Assembly: GCA_016186905.1 (NCBI GenBank)
Contig: JACPKS010000054.1
Span: forward strand, 1-62,446
Source of the DNA: Deltaproteobacteria bacterium
GTDB lineage: Bacteria; Bdellovibrionota; UBA1018; UBA923
Length of the DNA: 62,446 nt
Reading direction: 5' to 3'
Of the stretch, positions 44,083-52,334 are shown one piece after another. How positions within the stretch are numbered: the stretch's first letter is position 1; every line of letters starts with the position of its first letter. A program made the translations under genes and the position numbers. The notes under the pieces are model-generated. The model ran no database searches, was not told the origin of the DNA, and saw only the letters and a list, made by a program, of their open reading frames with translations.

Positions 44083-45816
44083 TTGGCGTATTTGGGATTG
44101 GCCCGTAAGTGGCGCCCGCAAACTTTCAGTGACCTCGTCGGCCAGGAACACATCGCGGTCACGCTCGCCAGCGCGATCCAGAAAAAACGCATCAGCCAGG
44201 GTTATCTTTTCACCGGCACGCGCGGAATCGGCAAGACATCCGCCGCGCGCATTTTCGCGAAAGCACTTCGCTGCACGAAGCCCGTGGCGCCAGCAGTTCC
44301 CTGCGGGAAGTGCAATGACTGCGTCGAGATCGCGGAGGGCCGTTCGGTCGACGTGCTCGAGATCGACGGCGCCTCGAACAACGGCGTCGATGCCGTTCGT
44401 GAGATCCGCGAGAACGTGAAGTATCTTCCCTCGACGGGAAAATACAAAATCTACATCGTCGACGAAGTTCACATGCTCACGACGGCGGCGTTCAACGCTC
44501 TTTTAAAGACGCTTGAGGAGCCGCCCGCGCACGTCATTTTCATTTTCGCGACGACCGATCCCCGGAAAATCCCCGAGACGGTGCTTTCGCGCTGCCAGCG
44601 TTTCGATTTTCGCCGCGTTTCGCAAAAAGACCTGCAGGACCGCCTGGAAAAAATCTGCAAGACCGAGTCGCTCACGATCGCGCCCGATGCTCTCGCGATT
44701 CTCGCGCGTGAGGCCGAGGGCAGCATGCGCGACGGCGTTTCGCTGCTCGATCAGATCCTGTCGGTTGCGGAAGGAAAGAAGATCGAGGCGGCGGCGCTTG
44801 CGGGCGCGCTGGGACTGGTCGATAAGCAGACGGTGCTGGACTGCGTGACGGGCATCCTCAAGCGCGATCCGGTTCGCGCGCTTGAAGCCGTCGGTTGCAT
44901 TCACCTGCACGGGTTCGATCTCAAACAGTTCGCGCGCGAGGTTCTGCGCTATTTCCGCACGATCATGGTCGCGAAACTCGTGGAAGAAAACCGCGGCGAG
45001 CCGGCGCCGTATCTCGACGTTTCGGACGTGGATCTTGCCGACGTGCGGGCGCTGCTGGCCGAACGTTCGATCGAGGATCTCGACATGCTCTTCCGCATGC
45101 TCAACTACGGCATCGAGGACGTCGCGCGAAGCTCCATCCCTAAAATGGTGATGGACGTGCTCGTCATCAAGATGGCAAGCGCGCGCGAGCTTACGCAGTT
45201 GCGCGAGCTGACTGGACCCGAAAGTTTTGGAGGAAGCGCATCCGCGCTCGAAAAACAGCAGCCCAAGCCGCAATCGCAAAGTCCGCTTTCCGCGTCTTCG
45301 AAGCCGGCGGCAGCGTCCGCCGTTAAATCCGCTGCCCAGGCGGCACCTGCTCCCGCCGCGCCGGCGGGAAAGCCCGCGACCGAGGGCGCGGTGCTGGATT
45401 TGGAATGGTGGCGCGGCGCTGTCGACGCGGTCAAAAAGCGGAAACCGCTTTTTGGCACGATGCTCGAGCATCTTTCGTTTGAATCAGCCAGAAGCGAAAA
45501 TGAAAGCGTGATGGTGACGTTGGGTTACGCGAAGGATTCCGCGTTCTACAAAGATCAGCTTCAAATGAGCGTAAACCGCGAGCAAGTTCTCCAAACTCTA
45601 ACGAGTCATCTGGGTCTTGCTCTGCGACTGGATTTCAAGGAAAGCGCCGGCAGCGCCGCAGCCGGCGTGCAATCGCTTGCCGAACTCAAGGAAACCGAGA
45701 AGCGTACGCGCACCGAGGAACGTAAGCGCAAGGTTCTCGAGAGCGAGGCGCTCCAGGCCACGCAAAGGCTTCTGGGCGCCAAGCTCGAAAAACTCGAAGT
45801 GAAGGAGACCAAATGA
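44083..45816 (+). CDS. dnaX: DNA polymerase III subunit gamma/tau
   Basis: This is the clamp-loader ATPase of the replicative polymerase. The 577-residue protein begins MAYLGLARKWRPQTFSDLVG when read from TTG 44083, which sits 7 nt after GAGGT and matches DnaX N-termini; GTG 44074 is in frame but adds FFL only. Walker A is GTRGIGKTSAAR and the zinc module has Cys in RCTKPV and CGKCNDC. Walker B is IVDEVHML and the SRC finger is VLSRCQRFDF. An Ala/Pro/Lys-rich linker (about 380-430) leads to a tau-like C-terminal domain. No convincing frameshift slip site is seen. Confidence 0.95.
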   Translation: MAYLGLARKWRPQTFSDLVGQEHIAVTLASAIQKKRISQGYLFTGTRGIGKTSAARIFAKALRCTKPVAPAVPCGKCNDCVEIAEGRSVDVLEIDGASNNGVDAVREIRENVKYLPSTGKYKIYIVDEVHMLTTAAFNALLKTLEEPPAHVIFIFATTDPRKIPETVLSRCQRFDFRRVSQKDLQDRLEKICKTESLTIAPDALAILAREAEGSMRDGVSLLDQILSVAEGKKIEAAALAGALGLVDKQTVLDCVTGILKRDPVRALEAVGCIHLHGFDLKQFAREVLRYFRTIMVAKLVEENRGEPAPYLDVSDVDLADVRALLAERSIEDLDMLFRMLNYGIEDVARSSIPKMVMDVLVIKMASARELTQLRELTGPESFGGSASALEKQQPKPQSQSPLSASSKPAAASAVKSAAQAAPAPAAPAGKPATEGAVLDLEWWRGAVDAVKKRKPLFGTMLEHLSFESARSENESVMVTLGYAKDSAFYKDQLQMSVNREQVLQTLTSHLGLALRLDFKESAGSAAAGVQSLAELKETEKRTRTEERKRKVLESEALQATQRLLGAKLEKLEVKETK

Positions 45817-45866
45817 AACAGGATGTTCCACGGAATGGCCGGCGCGAAGCGGAGGGAATGGAGTGA
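45813..45866 (+). CDS. Candidate 17-residue micro-ORF 1, coupled to dnaX
   Basis: ATG 45813 overlaps the dnaX stop as ATGA. The peptide begins MKQDVPRN and ends AEGME. The stop overlaps the GTG of the next micro-ORF as GTGA. GGAGAC in the dnaX end gives a ribosome-binding site. It is one of two tandem 50-bp copies. Confidence 0.3.
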   Translation: MKQDVPRNGRREAEGME

Positions 45867-45913
45867 AACAGGACGTTCTACGGAATGACCGAAGCGAAGC
45901 GGAGGGAATGGAG
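45814..45913 (+). repeat. Two tandem 50-bp direct repeats between dnaX and ybaB
   Basis: Units 45814-45863 and 45864-45913 differ at about six of 50 positions. Each ends with GGAGGGAATGGAG, so each carries a ribosome-binding site placed before a GTG. The second site serves ybaB itself. The unit length of 50 is not a multiple of three, so successive starts fall in shifted frames and form 4-nt overlaps. Confidence 0.9.
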
Positions 45914-45916
45914 TGA
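45863..45916 (+). CDS. Candidate 17-residue micro-ORF 2, coupled to ybaB
   Basis: GTG 45863 follows GGAGGG by 6 nt. The peptide reads MKQDVLRN to AEGME, closely related to micro-ORF 1. Its TGA overlaps the ybaB GTG as GTGA. Confidence 0.3.
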   Translation: MKQDVLRNDRSEAEGME

Positions 45917-46248
45917 AAAACGGTTTTGGCGGAGGCGGTGGCGGATTCGGCAACATGGTGAAGCAGGCCGCGCAGATGCAGCAGCGGCTGCAAAAACTTC
46001 AGGCCGAGATGGGCGATAAGACCGCGCAAGGCACGGCCGGCGGCGGAATGGTCACGGTCGTGGCCAACGGCAAGCAGGAGGTCGTCTCGATCGTGATCAA
46101 CCGCGAGGTCGTCAACCCGAACGACGTTGAGATGCTTCAGGACCTCGTGCTCGAGGCCACGAACCAGGCGCTTAAAAACATTTCGAGTCAGATTTCCGAG
46201 GCGATGAAGTCGGTCACCGGCGGCATCAGCATCCCTGGGCTTTTTTGA
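45913..46248 (+). CDS. ybaB: YbaB/EbfC-family nucleoid-associated protein
   Basis: The 111-residue DNA-binding protein has a Gly-rich N-terminus, then NMVKQAAQMQQRLQKLQAEM (helix 1) and VTVVANGKQEVVSIVI (strands), and ends in SVTGGISIPGLF, the YbaB pattern. The gene order dnaX-ybaB-recR is conserved widely. Start GTG 45913 follows GGAGGG by 6 nt. It ends one base before recR. Confidence 0.92.
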   Translation: MKNGFGGGGGGFGNMVKQAAQMQQRLQKLQAEMGDKTAQGTAGGGMVTVVANGKQEVVSIVINREVVNPNDVEMLQDLVLEATNQALKNISSQISEAMKSVTGGISIPGLF

Positions 46249-46249
46249 G

Positions 46250-46861
46250 ATGTCCGATCCGGTCACTCGGCTCATTCTCGAATTTTCGAAGCTTCCGGGC
46301 ATCGGCGAAAAAACCGCGATGCGTCTGGCGTATCACGTTTTTAAGTGCGCCGATTCCGACGTACGCGCTCTTTCCGACGCTCTGATCGCGGCGAAGACGC
46401 GGATCCGGCTCTGCGAGAGGTGTTTCACGTTCACGGAAGCGTCTCTGTGCGCGATCTGTGCGAATTCCCAGCGGCGAAGCGAGCTCATCTGCGTCGTGGA
46501 AAAACCCGCCGATGTGCTCGCGGTCGAGAACAGCCAGAAATACCAGGGTCACTATCACGTGCTCCACGGCGTGCTTTCCCCGCTCGACGGCGTGGGCCCC
46601 GAGCAGCTTCGCATCCGCGAGCTGATCGCGAGAATCGGACGTAAAGACGGTTCGGCGCCGGTTTCGGAAATCATCCTTGCCATTAATCCCACGGTGGAAG
46701 GCGAGGCGACGGTCGTTTACTTAAGCCGGCTTTTGACGCCGCTTGGAGTGCGCGTGAGCAAGATCGCGCATGGAATTCCGGTGGGCGGGGTGCTCGAATA
46801 TATGGATCGGCAGACCATCGGTCGGGCCATCGAAAACAGGGTCGCAAGCCTTGACCGTTAG
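46250..46861 (+). CDS. recR: Recombination mediator RecR
   Basis: RecR works with RecFO to load RecA at gaps. The 203-residue protein has an N-terminal helix-hairpin-helix (FSKLPGIGEKTAMRLAYH), a four-Cys zinc finger (CERCFTFTEASLCAICAN) and a Toprim domain (ICVVEKPADVLAVE, then GHYHVLHGVLSPLDGVGP). Length is typical. It follows ybaB by 1 bp. Confidence 0.96.
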   Translation: MSDPVTRLILEFSKLPGIGEKTAMRLAYHVFKCADSDVRALSDALIAAKTRIRLCERCFTFTEASLCAICANSQRRSELICVVEKPADVLAVENSQKYQGHYHVLHGVLSPLDGVGPEQLRIRELIARIGRKDGSAPVSEIILAINPTVEGEATVVYLSRLLTPLGVRVSKIAHGIPVGGVLEYMDRQTIGRAIENRVASLDR

Positions 46862-46928
46862 TTTCGCCGGTGCCGAAAAATCGGTAGCAAACCGCCCCTG
46901 GCACCTGAAAAAAAGGGGTGGGTAACTC

Positions 46929-47525
46929 GTGCCTTTCATCAATTACAGCACTAAAGAAATCAACTGCAAGATTGTCTACTATGGTTGCGGCCTCAGCGGA
47001 AAAACCACGAATTTGCAGTTTATCTACGACCACACGGCGGAAAAGACGCGAGGCAAACTCATTAATCTTTCACATGAAAATGAGCGGACCTTGTTTTTTG
47101 ATTTTTTGCCGCTCGACGCCGGCGAGGTGCGTGGTTTCAAAACTCGTTTTCACCTGTATACGATTCCCGGGCAAAGTTTTTACGAAGTCTCACAACAGTT
47201 CATCCTCAAAGGAGTGGATGGCATAGTGCTTGTACTAGATAGCCAGCGTGAGAGGCTGGAGGCAAACCTCGAAAGCTATGAAGGTCTTAAAAAGAATTTG
47301 GAGTTTCAAGGATATGATCTCGCGAAAATTCCGTTCGTTGTTCAGTTCAACAAACGGGACCTTCCTTCGGCGGTATCGATCTCCGAGCTATCCCAAGCTT
47401 TCAATCGTCAAGGTCAGAGTTCAGAATTCGAGGCGGTAGCGAATAAGGGCCCTGGCGTTTTTGAAACATTGACGGAGATAACAAAATTGGTTCTGCTTGA
47501 TCTTAAAGGGGGAAACATCTCCTAG
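46929..47525 (+). CDS. mglA: MglA-family Ras-like GTPase
   Basis: The 198-residue small GTPase has P-loop YYGCGLSGKTTNLQFIY, an LPLD stretch and IPGQSFYE in the switch region, and FNKRD for guanine recognition. MglA sets cell polarity and motility in myxobacteria and Bdellovibrio. No mglB lies adjacent. The GTG start at 46929 lies 6 nt after GGGTGGG. The gene is AT-richer than recR. It is probably transcribed separately from recR, 67 bp upstream. Confidence 0.9.
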   Translation: MPFINYSTKEINCKIVYYGCGLSGKTTNLQFIYDHTAEKTRGKLINLSHENERTLFFDFLPLDAGEVRGFKTRFHLYTIPGQSFYEVSQQFILKGVDGIVLVLDSQRERLEANLESYEGLKKNLEFQGYDLAKIPFVVQFNKRDLPSAVSISELSQAFNRQGQSSEFEAVANKGPGVFETLTEITKLVLLDLKGGNIS

Positions 47526-47676
47526 CGCCGCGCAACCCGCGGAGTTGGGAGTTCGATACAACGTGAAGCCCATGAAGTTAGGGTGTGACAGCGGTGCTGA
47601 AGGCAAGAGGCCCGAAGCCATGAGTAAGCTGGTGGCGCGAGTCCCTGGAAGGATGAGTGCCGGAATAGGGAGGGAT

Positions 47677-48084
47677 ATGAAAAAGGACGTTCTGAAGAAA
47701 TTCAAGAAACTCTTTGAAGCGCAGAAGGCGAACTTGCTCTTCAACGACAAGGTTTTGCGGGAAGATTTCCTCGTGAACCAGGACGATCGTTACGACGACG
47801 TCGATCAGGCCTCCGCCGACATGGAACAATCCCTGCGCATGCGGCTGCGCAATCGCGAGACGCTTCTCGTACGAAAGATCAACGAAGCGCTAAGCCGCAT
47901 CGAAGACGGCACCTTCGGCGAGTGCGAAACCTGCGGCGAGGATATCGAGATGAAACGTCTCGAGGCCCGGCCGACCGCGACGCTCTGTATCGCCTGCAAA
48001 GAAGACCAGGAGCGTCTTGAGGGCAACACGGCCGACGGCCGGCGGCCCAAGAGCCTTGGCGCCGAGCTCACTCGTATCGGCTGA
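47677..48084 (+). CDS. DksA/TraR-family zinc-finger regulator
   Basis: The 135-residue protein has an N-terminal coiled-coil region with a DDVDQASAD tip, matching the DxxDxA motif that reaches into the RNA polymerase channel. A C4 zinc finger follows (CETCGEDI and CIACKEDQER). ATG 47677 follows AGGGAGGG closely and starts MKKDVLKKFKKLF. The frame extends to 47497 but the added residues are not family-like. It likely tunes transcription in the stringent response. Confidence 0.9.
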   Translation: MKKDVLKKFKKLFEAQKANLLFNDKVLREDFLVNQDDRYDDVDQASADMEQSLRMRLRNRETLLVRKINEALSRIEDGTFGECETCGEDIEMKRLEARPTATLCIACKEDQERLEGNTADGRRPKSLGAELTRIG

Positions 48085-48130
48085 ATCGGTCGAAGTTTAC
48101 CCAGGGACGGGACGGAGCGGGGGGATTTGA

Positions 48131-48155
48131 GGATGGGACAGGGAACGTCCCATCC
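48131..48155. terminator. Hairpin downstream of the DksA-like gene
   Basis: GGATGGGAC (48131-48139) and GTCCCATCC (48147-48155) form a 9-bp stem with a 7-nt loop, 47 bp after the stop. No T-run follows, so termination is plausible but not proven. Confidence 0.45.
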
Positions 48156-48232
48156 CTCGCTCAAACAGGATCGAGAGACGTTTTTACGCGAATCCCACGC
48201 GTACAGCGTCGATGCGCCTCACTTTTTTTCTT

Positions 48233-48352
48233 GGCAACAGTAGCGGCTGCTTACTCGTGAAAATGTTTGTCTACGCACAGGAGTGCTATTCGCCAAACAT
48301 TTCGCTTCGCAGGCCATCCTGGCTCCACTCGCAAGCAACTGCTACTGTTGCC
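48233..48352. repeat. Nested inverted repeat in the 48.1-48.5 kb gap
   Basis: Outer arms GGCAACAGTAGC (48233-48244) and GCTACTGTTGCC (48341-48352) match perfectly, with further partial pairing (TGCTT and GTG blocks). Inner arms AAATGTTTG (48261-48269) and CAAACATTT (48294-48302) also match. The element could be a structured RNA or a small non-autonomous mobile element. The rest of the 388-bp gap holds nothing else I recognise. Confidence 0.65.
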
Positions 48353-48472
48353 GAGAATGGCGGCTGCGCGCGTCAGGTCGGCAGAAATTTCAGTGCTTCG
48401 AGAAATCCATCAAATCCACACATAAATCTGAGAAAATAGGTAACAAGGCGCGAGGAAGCGCCGGATGCAAGT

Positions 48473-49894
48473 ATGCTGCATATTTTAAGGACGATTCCCC
48501 GGTTCCAAGCCGGCCGCATGGCGTGGCTCGCCATTTTGGCAGGCATCGCTTTGCCTGGCGGATGCATACTTCGCAAGATGACGGGCACCGAAGGCTTCCC
48601 CAGATTCTACACGACCGGAAACTGTATTTACGACGGAACGTGGCTGACCACTGGAACTTTTGAGCTCACTGCCGGGCAGGTGACTCAGGCAAAAGGTTTT
48701 GTGGTCGACCGCGCCGGCGTCATCTTCGCCGCGGGATTCGGCACGGATTCGGGCGGCGTGCTGAGCTGGGTCGTGCGCAAGTCGGCCGACGGAGGCCGCG
48801 CATGGAGCGGCTCGGACACCTATCAACTGTCCGCCGGCGCGAACGCGTCGGCCAAGGCGATTCTTCTCGCCGCGGATGGCGCCATCGTCGTCGGAGGAAC
48901 CGCGGACGACGGAACCGGTTTGATTCATTGGATTGCGCGCGTCAGCCGCGATAGCGGCTCGACTTGGTCCACGCTCGAGGATTTCGTTTATGAAGACGGA
49001 TCGTCAAATCAAGGTAACAGCGCGCTTGAATCGATGGCGGCGGATCCGCTTGGCGGTTTGTATGCCGCGGGATACGCGTTCGACACCGACAAGGGGTACA
49101 ACGTCGGCATCCTGCGTTCGAGCATCGATGGCGGCGCGACGTGGACGACCGCGCGGACTTACGACCACGATCTCGATGATCATGCGCAGACTGGCGCGGA
49201 CACGCGATACAGTGGCGTGGCTACCATCGCGCTGGCGCCTTCAGACAGTGGATTCGTGGCCACGCTTGTGCTGGCGGGAACCGGCGTGAATACCGCGACC
49301 GCGAATACCGAGTGGGTCACGCAGACGGCGACCATCGACAGTTCGGGCCCAGCCGGGTTCGGAACTTCAGACGTGTTTAACTACGCAACCGGCACCGCGT
49401 CGACGCCGAAAGCGATCGCAGGCCGCTTTGATCAGGCGGGAACTCAGATTGTCGTCGCTGGCGAATCGGAAGACGGGTCGGGCGTGGCCCATTGGATCGT
49501 CCGGCGCCTGGTTACGAGCGAAGGGGTTTGGAGAACGGTCGATGACTATGCGCTCTCGGGCGGATTGCCCGCATCGGCGGCCTCCGTATTTTTCGACGAG
49601 ACTTCGAACAGGTTTTTCGTGAGTGGGCATGCCGGCGATTCGGGCTCCGGACAGGACACGTGGGTGTTGCGCGAGAGTTCGGATTTCGGGGCCACGTGGG
49701 CGACGCTCGATTCTTTTCTGTACTCTACCGGCGGTGGCTCGCGTGCGGCGCACTTCGTGACCGATTGGCTCGGGGCGCGTTACGCGATCGGCAACGTGAG
49801 CGACGGCACGAGCTCCCCGTGGCTTTTTCGCGGTCAAGCCTGCCGGCGAGAGAAAAACATAACTCCAGGAGGAGGACACCCTGTACGAGAGTAG
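48473..49894 (+). CDS. Secreted lipoprotein with Asp-box (BNR-like) repeats
   Basis: The 473-residue protein has a signal peptide ending in LPGGC, a lipobox, near residue 31. Four Asp-box units are visible: RKSADGGRAWS, RVSRDSGSTWST, RSSIDGGATWTT and RESSDFGATWAT, spaced about 50-150 residues. They imply a sialidase-like beta-propeller on the cell surface or in the periplasm. No sialidase catalytic arginines stand out. It is followed by, and overlaps by 14 bp, a predicted outer-membrane protein, so the pair may act together at the envelope. Confidence 0.75.
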   Translation: MLHILRTIPRFQAGRMAWLAILAGIALPGGCILRKMTGTEGFPRFYTTGNCIYDGTWLTTGTFELTAGQVTQAKGFVVDRAGVIFAAGFGTDSGGVLSWVVRKSADGGRAWSGSDTYQLSAGANASAKAILLAADGAIVVGGTADDGTGLIHWIARVSRDSGSTWSTLEDFVYEDGSSNQGNSALESMAADPLGGLYAAGYAFDTDKGYNVGILRSSIDGGATWTTARTYDHDLDDHAQTGADTRYSGVATIALAPSDSGFVATLVLAGTGVNTATANTEWVTQTATIDSSGPAGFGTSDVFNYATGTASTPKAIAGRFDQAGTQIVVAGESEDGSGVAHWIVRRLVTSEGVWRTVDDYALSGGLPASAASVFFDETSNRFFVSGHAGDSGSGQDTWVLRESSDFGATWATLDSFLYSTGGGSRAAHFVTDWLGARYAIGNVSDGTSSPWLFRGQACRREKNITPGGGHPVRE

Positions 49895-51068
49895 GGTCCT
49901 TTTGACTTGCGCTGTAGCGGCTTTAACCCTTTGCCCGAGCGTGCACGGCGATTTCAAGGTCGAGGCCGTCACGAAATCCGGCGAGTCGGCATCGCTCGTG
50001 GCGACCGAGGGCGAATCCTTCGATGCGCTGCGGGCGGGCGAGCCGGTGGCGTTGTACGGCGAAAAAGTCGTTCACGGTAAAATTCTCGAGAAAAAAGACG
50101 CGAAGCTTTTCGTCCTGAGCGAGGGCGCGCGCTTCGAAAGCGGCGAGGTGTTCCATTCGCTTAAATCGGGAGAAAAGACGATCTCGCGGCGCTTTGAACA
50201 AATCAGAAACTACAAAAACAGCGAGCGGTATCAGCACTTCGACGTGCAGAGGCGCCGGCTGCAGGCCGGGTTGAGCGTCGCTGGAAAGCGGTGGAGCACT
50301 TTCTCGCCGTTGGACGCGGCGACTGAAAACACGTCGCTTCGCACGACCACGGTGAGTTCCTCGTTCGAATTCGCGCTCAAGCCGACGTGGATCGTGGCGC
50401 TTCAGGCGATTTGGATCCCGGAATCCATCTCTTCCGTTCAAACGGCCTCGGGCGGATCCACGTCCAAAGGAGGCATTCGCTCGGGATTCGGCGATCCGAC
50501 GTTTTCGACGCGCTTTCACCTCGCATCCGCGGGGAGGGATTGGGTCGTGCTCGCGGCGGTGCGGCCTTCGCTTTACAAAACCTCGGTTTCAAACAGCGCG
50601 CTTTCCGCGGAAGCGGGCTTGGGTTGGGGCAGGCCGTGGAAGGCTCTCTATCCGTTCGCGGAGGTTGTCGCGGGAAAACAGCTTCCCAGCTTGTTCAGCT
50701 CTCCGGCGTCGGGAACTTACGAGCGCGGCGCCTATATCTACTATCGCGCGAAGCTCGGCTCCGAGTTTCGCGCCGCACGCGATACGGTTTTCTCGGCCGA
50801 CGCGTTTTACGGCGAGACCGGCGAGGTTACTTACGACTACGCGGATCTATCGAGGCTCATTTTCCCGCCTCAGTGGAGGTATGGCATCGAAAGCTCGCTC
50901 TATTTCCATCGCGATGAGCATGCCTCGCTCATCGTGAGCGGGGCGTATTTTCGCGAACCCGACCAGGACGTGAATTTCACGTGGTTCGCGGCCCGCGGAA
51001 AATCGGAAGCCCGCAAGAACCTTCGCGGATTCGAAGCCGGGCTCGCCATGCGGTTTCTGTTTGATTAG
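49881..51068 (+). CDS. Predicted outer-membrane beta-barrel protein, possible CTG start
   Basis: The protein is rich in alternating strands and aromatic residues in its second half and ends FLFD. CTG 49881 lies 5 nt after AGGAGGAGG and opens a complete signal peptide (YESRVLLTCAVAALTLCPSV, then HGDF), giving 395 residues. The first conventional start, TTG 49902, would cut into that signal and lacks a site at the right distance. The region after the signal (about 25-120) is soluble, then a barrel-like domain follows. No family is recognised. Confidence 0.65.
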   Translation: MYESRVLLTCAVAALTLCPSVHGDFKVEAVTKSGESASLVATEGESFDALRAGEPVALYGEKVVHGKILEKKDAKLFVLSEGARFESGEVFHSLKSGEKTISRRFEQIRNYKNSERYQHFDVQRRRLQAGLSVAGKRWSTFSPLDAATENTSLRTTTVSSSFEFALKPTWIVALQAIWIPESISSVQTASGGSTSKGGIRSGFGDPTFSTRFHLASAGRDWVVLAAVRPSLYKTSVSNSALSAEAGLGWGRPWKALYPFAEVVAGKQLPSLFSSPASGTYERGAYIYYRAKLGSEFRAARDTVFSADAFYGETGEVTYDYADLSRLIFPPQWRYGIESSLYFHRDEHASLIVSGAYFREPDQDVNFTWFAARGKSEARKNLRGFEAGLAMRFLFD

Positions 51069-52330
51069 CGCCGCGCGACCCGCGGCGCGAAAGAACCGAG
51101 ACCGTCTTCGTCGCACGCATCGAGGATCGCGCGCGCGTCATGCGGGCGGATCGGGCGGATGTTTTCAAGGAACGGTGCTTGGCCGTGCTTAAGGACGGCG
51201 TCGACCTCCATCGCATGCGCGATGGTCTTTTCGATCAGGTCTGCTTTGGAATTCACGCCGAGCGCCGGATCGAGCGGGATCTCCGAGATTCGCGTCCATG
51301 CGCCCACGTCTTTCATGTAAACGACGAGCCCGCGCCGGAGCGCCTCGATGGCGGACGATGCGCCCGTGACTCCGAAGATGCGGCGGTTGAACTCGATCGT
51401 TTTTTCGGGAATGGCGTCGGAATCAAACGCCATCTTGCGCGGCAAAAGCATCGCGAGCCCGCGCCCGTGCGCGAGATCGGTCCACGCCGAAAGACCGTGT
51501 TCGAGCGCGTGCACCGGGAAACTTCCGTCGCGTCCCGAAAGAGAGCCTGAGAGGGCGAACGCCGCGCACCAGGAAAGCTCCGAGCGCGCATCGAGATCGT
51601 CGGGCCGGGCGAGAGCCCGGGGAAGCGCTCGCGTGACGGTTTCAACGACGGCTTCCGTCAGGCGATCCTGAAACGGAGCGCGCGCTTGCGAGGAAAGATA
51701 TGTCTCCATCACGTGCGTGATGATGTCGAAGGCGCCGTCCACGGTCTGCCGCGCCGGCACCGTGAAGGTCAGCTCGGGGTCGATGAGCGAGAGCGCCGGC
51801 TGAAGCGCGTTCCCGAAGACCGTGACTTTTCTGCGCACCGCCGGTTCAGTGACGACCGCATAATGGTCGGTTTCCGAGCTCGTCGCGGCCACCGTCGGGA
51901 TGCACACGAGCGGCAGCGCGTGATTGAAGCGCGCGCGCGGGCGGCCAGGGCCGGTGTACGCGTAGTCGTAGATCCGGCCTTCGTTTACCGCGAGCATGGC
52001 GAGGCACTTTCCGGCGTCCATCACGCTTCCGCCGCCCAAGGCGACGACGAAGCGGGGATTGGCCGCGCGCAGCCGCGTCGCGCCGCGATCGATGGTGTTC
52101 GCGCGGGGGTTGGGCTCGATATCGCCGAAGATGGCGCATTCGACCCCAGTACGCTTGAATTGCGCCAGTAGATCGTCAAGAACCGCGGCGCGAGCGCCGC
52201 CGGGAAGATAAGACCGGCTGGTCACCACGAAAGCGCGCTTCCCGAAACCGCGCGCGCGCTTGGCGGCTTCGCGGAACCGGCCCGCGCCAAAAACGATCCG
52301 TGTCGGAAGAGTCCACTCAAACGGCGTCAT
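51065..52330 (-). CDS. Iron-containing alcohol dehydrogenase
   Basis: The 421-residue group III dehydrogenase has the NAD(P)-binding ALGGGSVMDAGKCLA, AATSSETDHYAV, and metal ligands in DGAFDIITHVMETYL (Asp, His) and HALEHGLSAWTDLAHGRGLA (two His). It resembles butanol dehydrogenase YqhD-type enzymes that reduce aldehydes. ATG 52330 begins the family N-terminus (FEWTLPTRIVFGAG). The upstream frame is a shadow of ogt. It is 4 bp downstream of ogt. Confidence 0.9.
   Translation of the reverse strand: MTPFEWTLPTRIVFGAGRFREAAKRARGFGKRAFVVTSRSYLPGGARAAVLDDLLAQFKRTGVECAIFGDIEPNPRANTIDRGATRLRAANPRFVVALGGGSVMDAGKCLAMLAVNEGRIYDYAYTGPGRPRARFNHALPLVCIPTVAATSSETDHYAVVTEPAVRRKVTVFGNALQPALSLIDPELTFTVPARQTVDGAFDIITHVMETYLSSQARAPFQDRLTEAVVETVTRALPRALARPDDLDARSELSWCAAFALSGSLSGRDGSFPVHALEHGLSAWTDLAHGRGLAMLLPRKMAFDSDAIPEKTIEFNRRIFGVTGASSAIEALRRGLVVYMKDVGAWTRISEIPLDPALGVNSKADLIEKTIAHAMEVDAVLKHGQAPFLENIRPIRPHDARAILDACDEDGLGSFAPRVARR
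51068..51088. repeat. GC-rich hairpin at the junction of convergent genes
   Basis: GCGCCGCG and CGCGGCGC pair perfectly around a 5-nt loop, inside the last codons of the Fe-ADH gene and just after the stop of the opposite gene. Related hairpins occur at 47528-47542 and 58720-58740. There is no T-run. Confidence 0.6.
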
Positions 52331-52334
52331 GAAA

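Noticed and set aside
44503..45471. 322-codon minus-strand frame opposite dnaX
   Set aside because: Shadow of dnaX, low complexity and basic.
44083..45816. Programmed frameshift in dnaX giving gamma and tau
   Set aside because: No A-run slip site followed by a stable hairpin was found at the expected position.
47497..47676. N-terminal extension of the DksA-like protein
   Set aside because: The added residues are not family-like, and ATG 47677 has its own ribosome-binding site.
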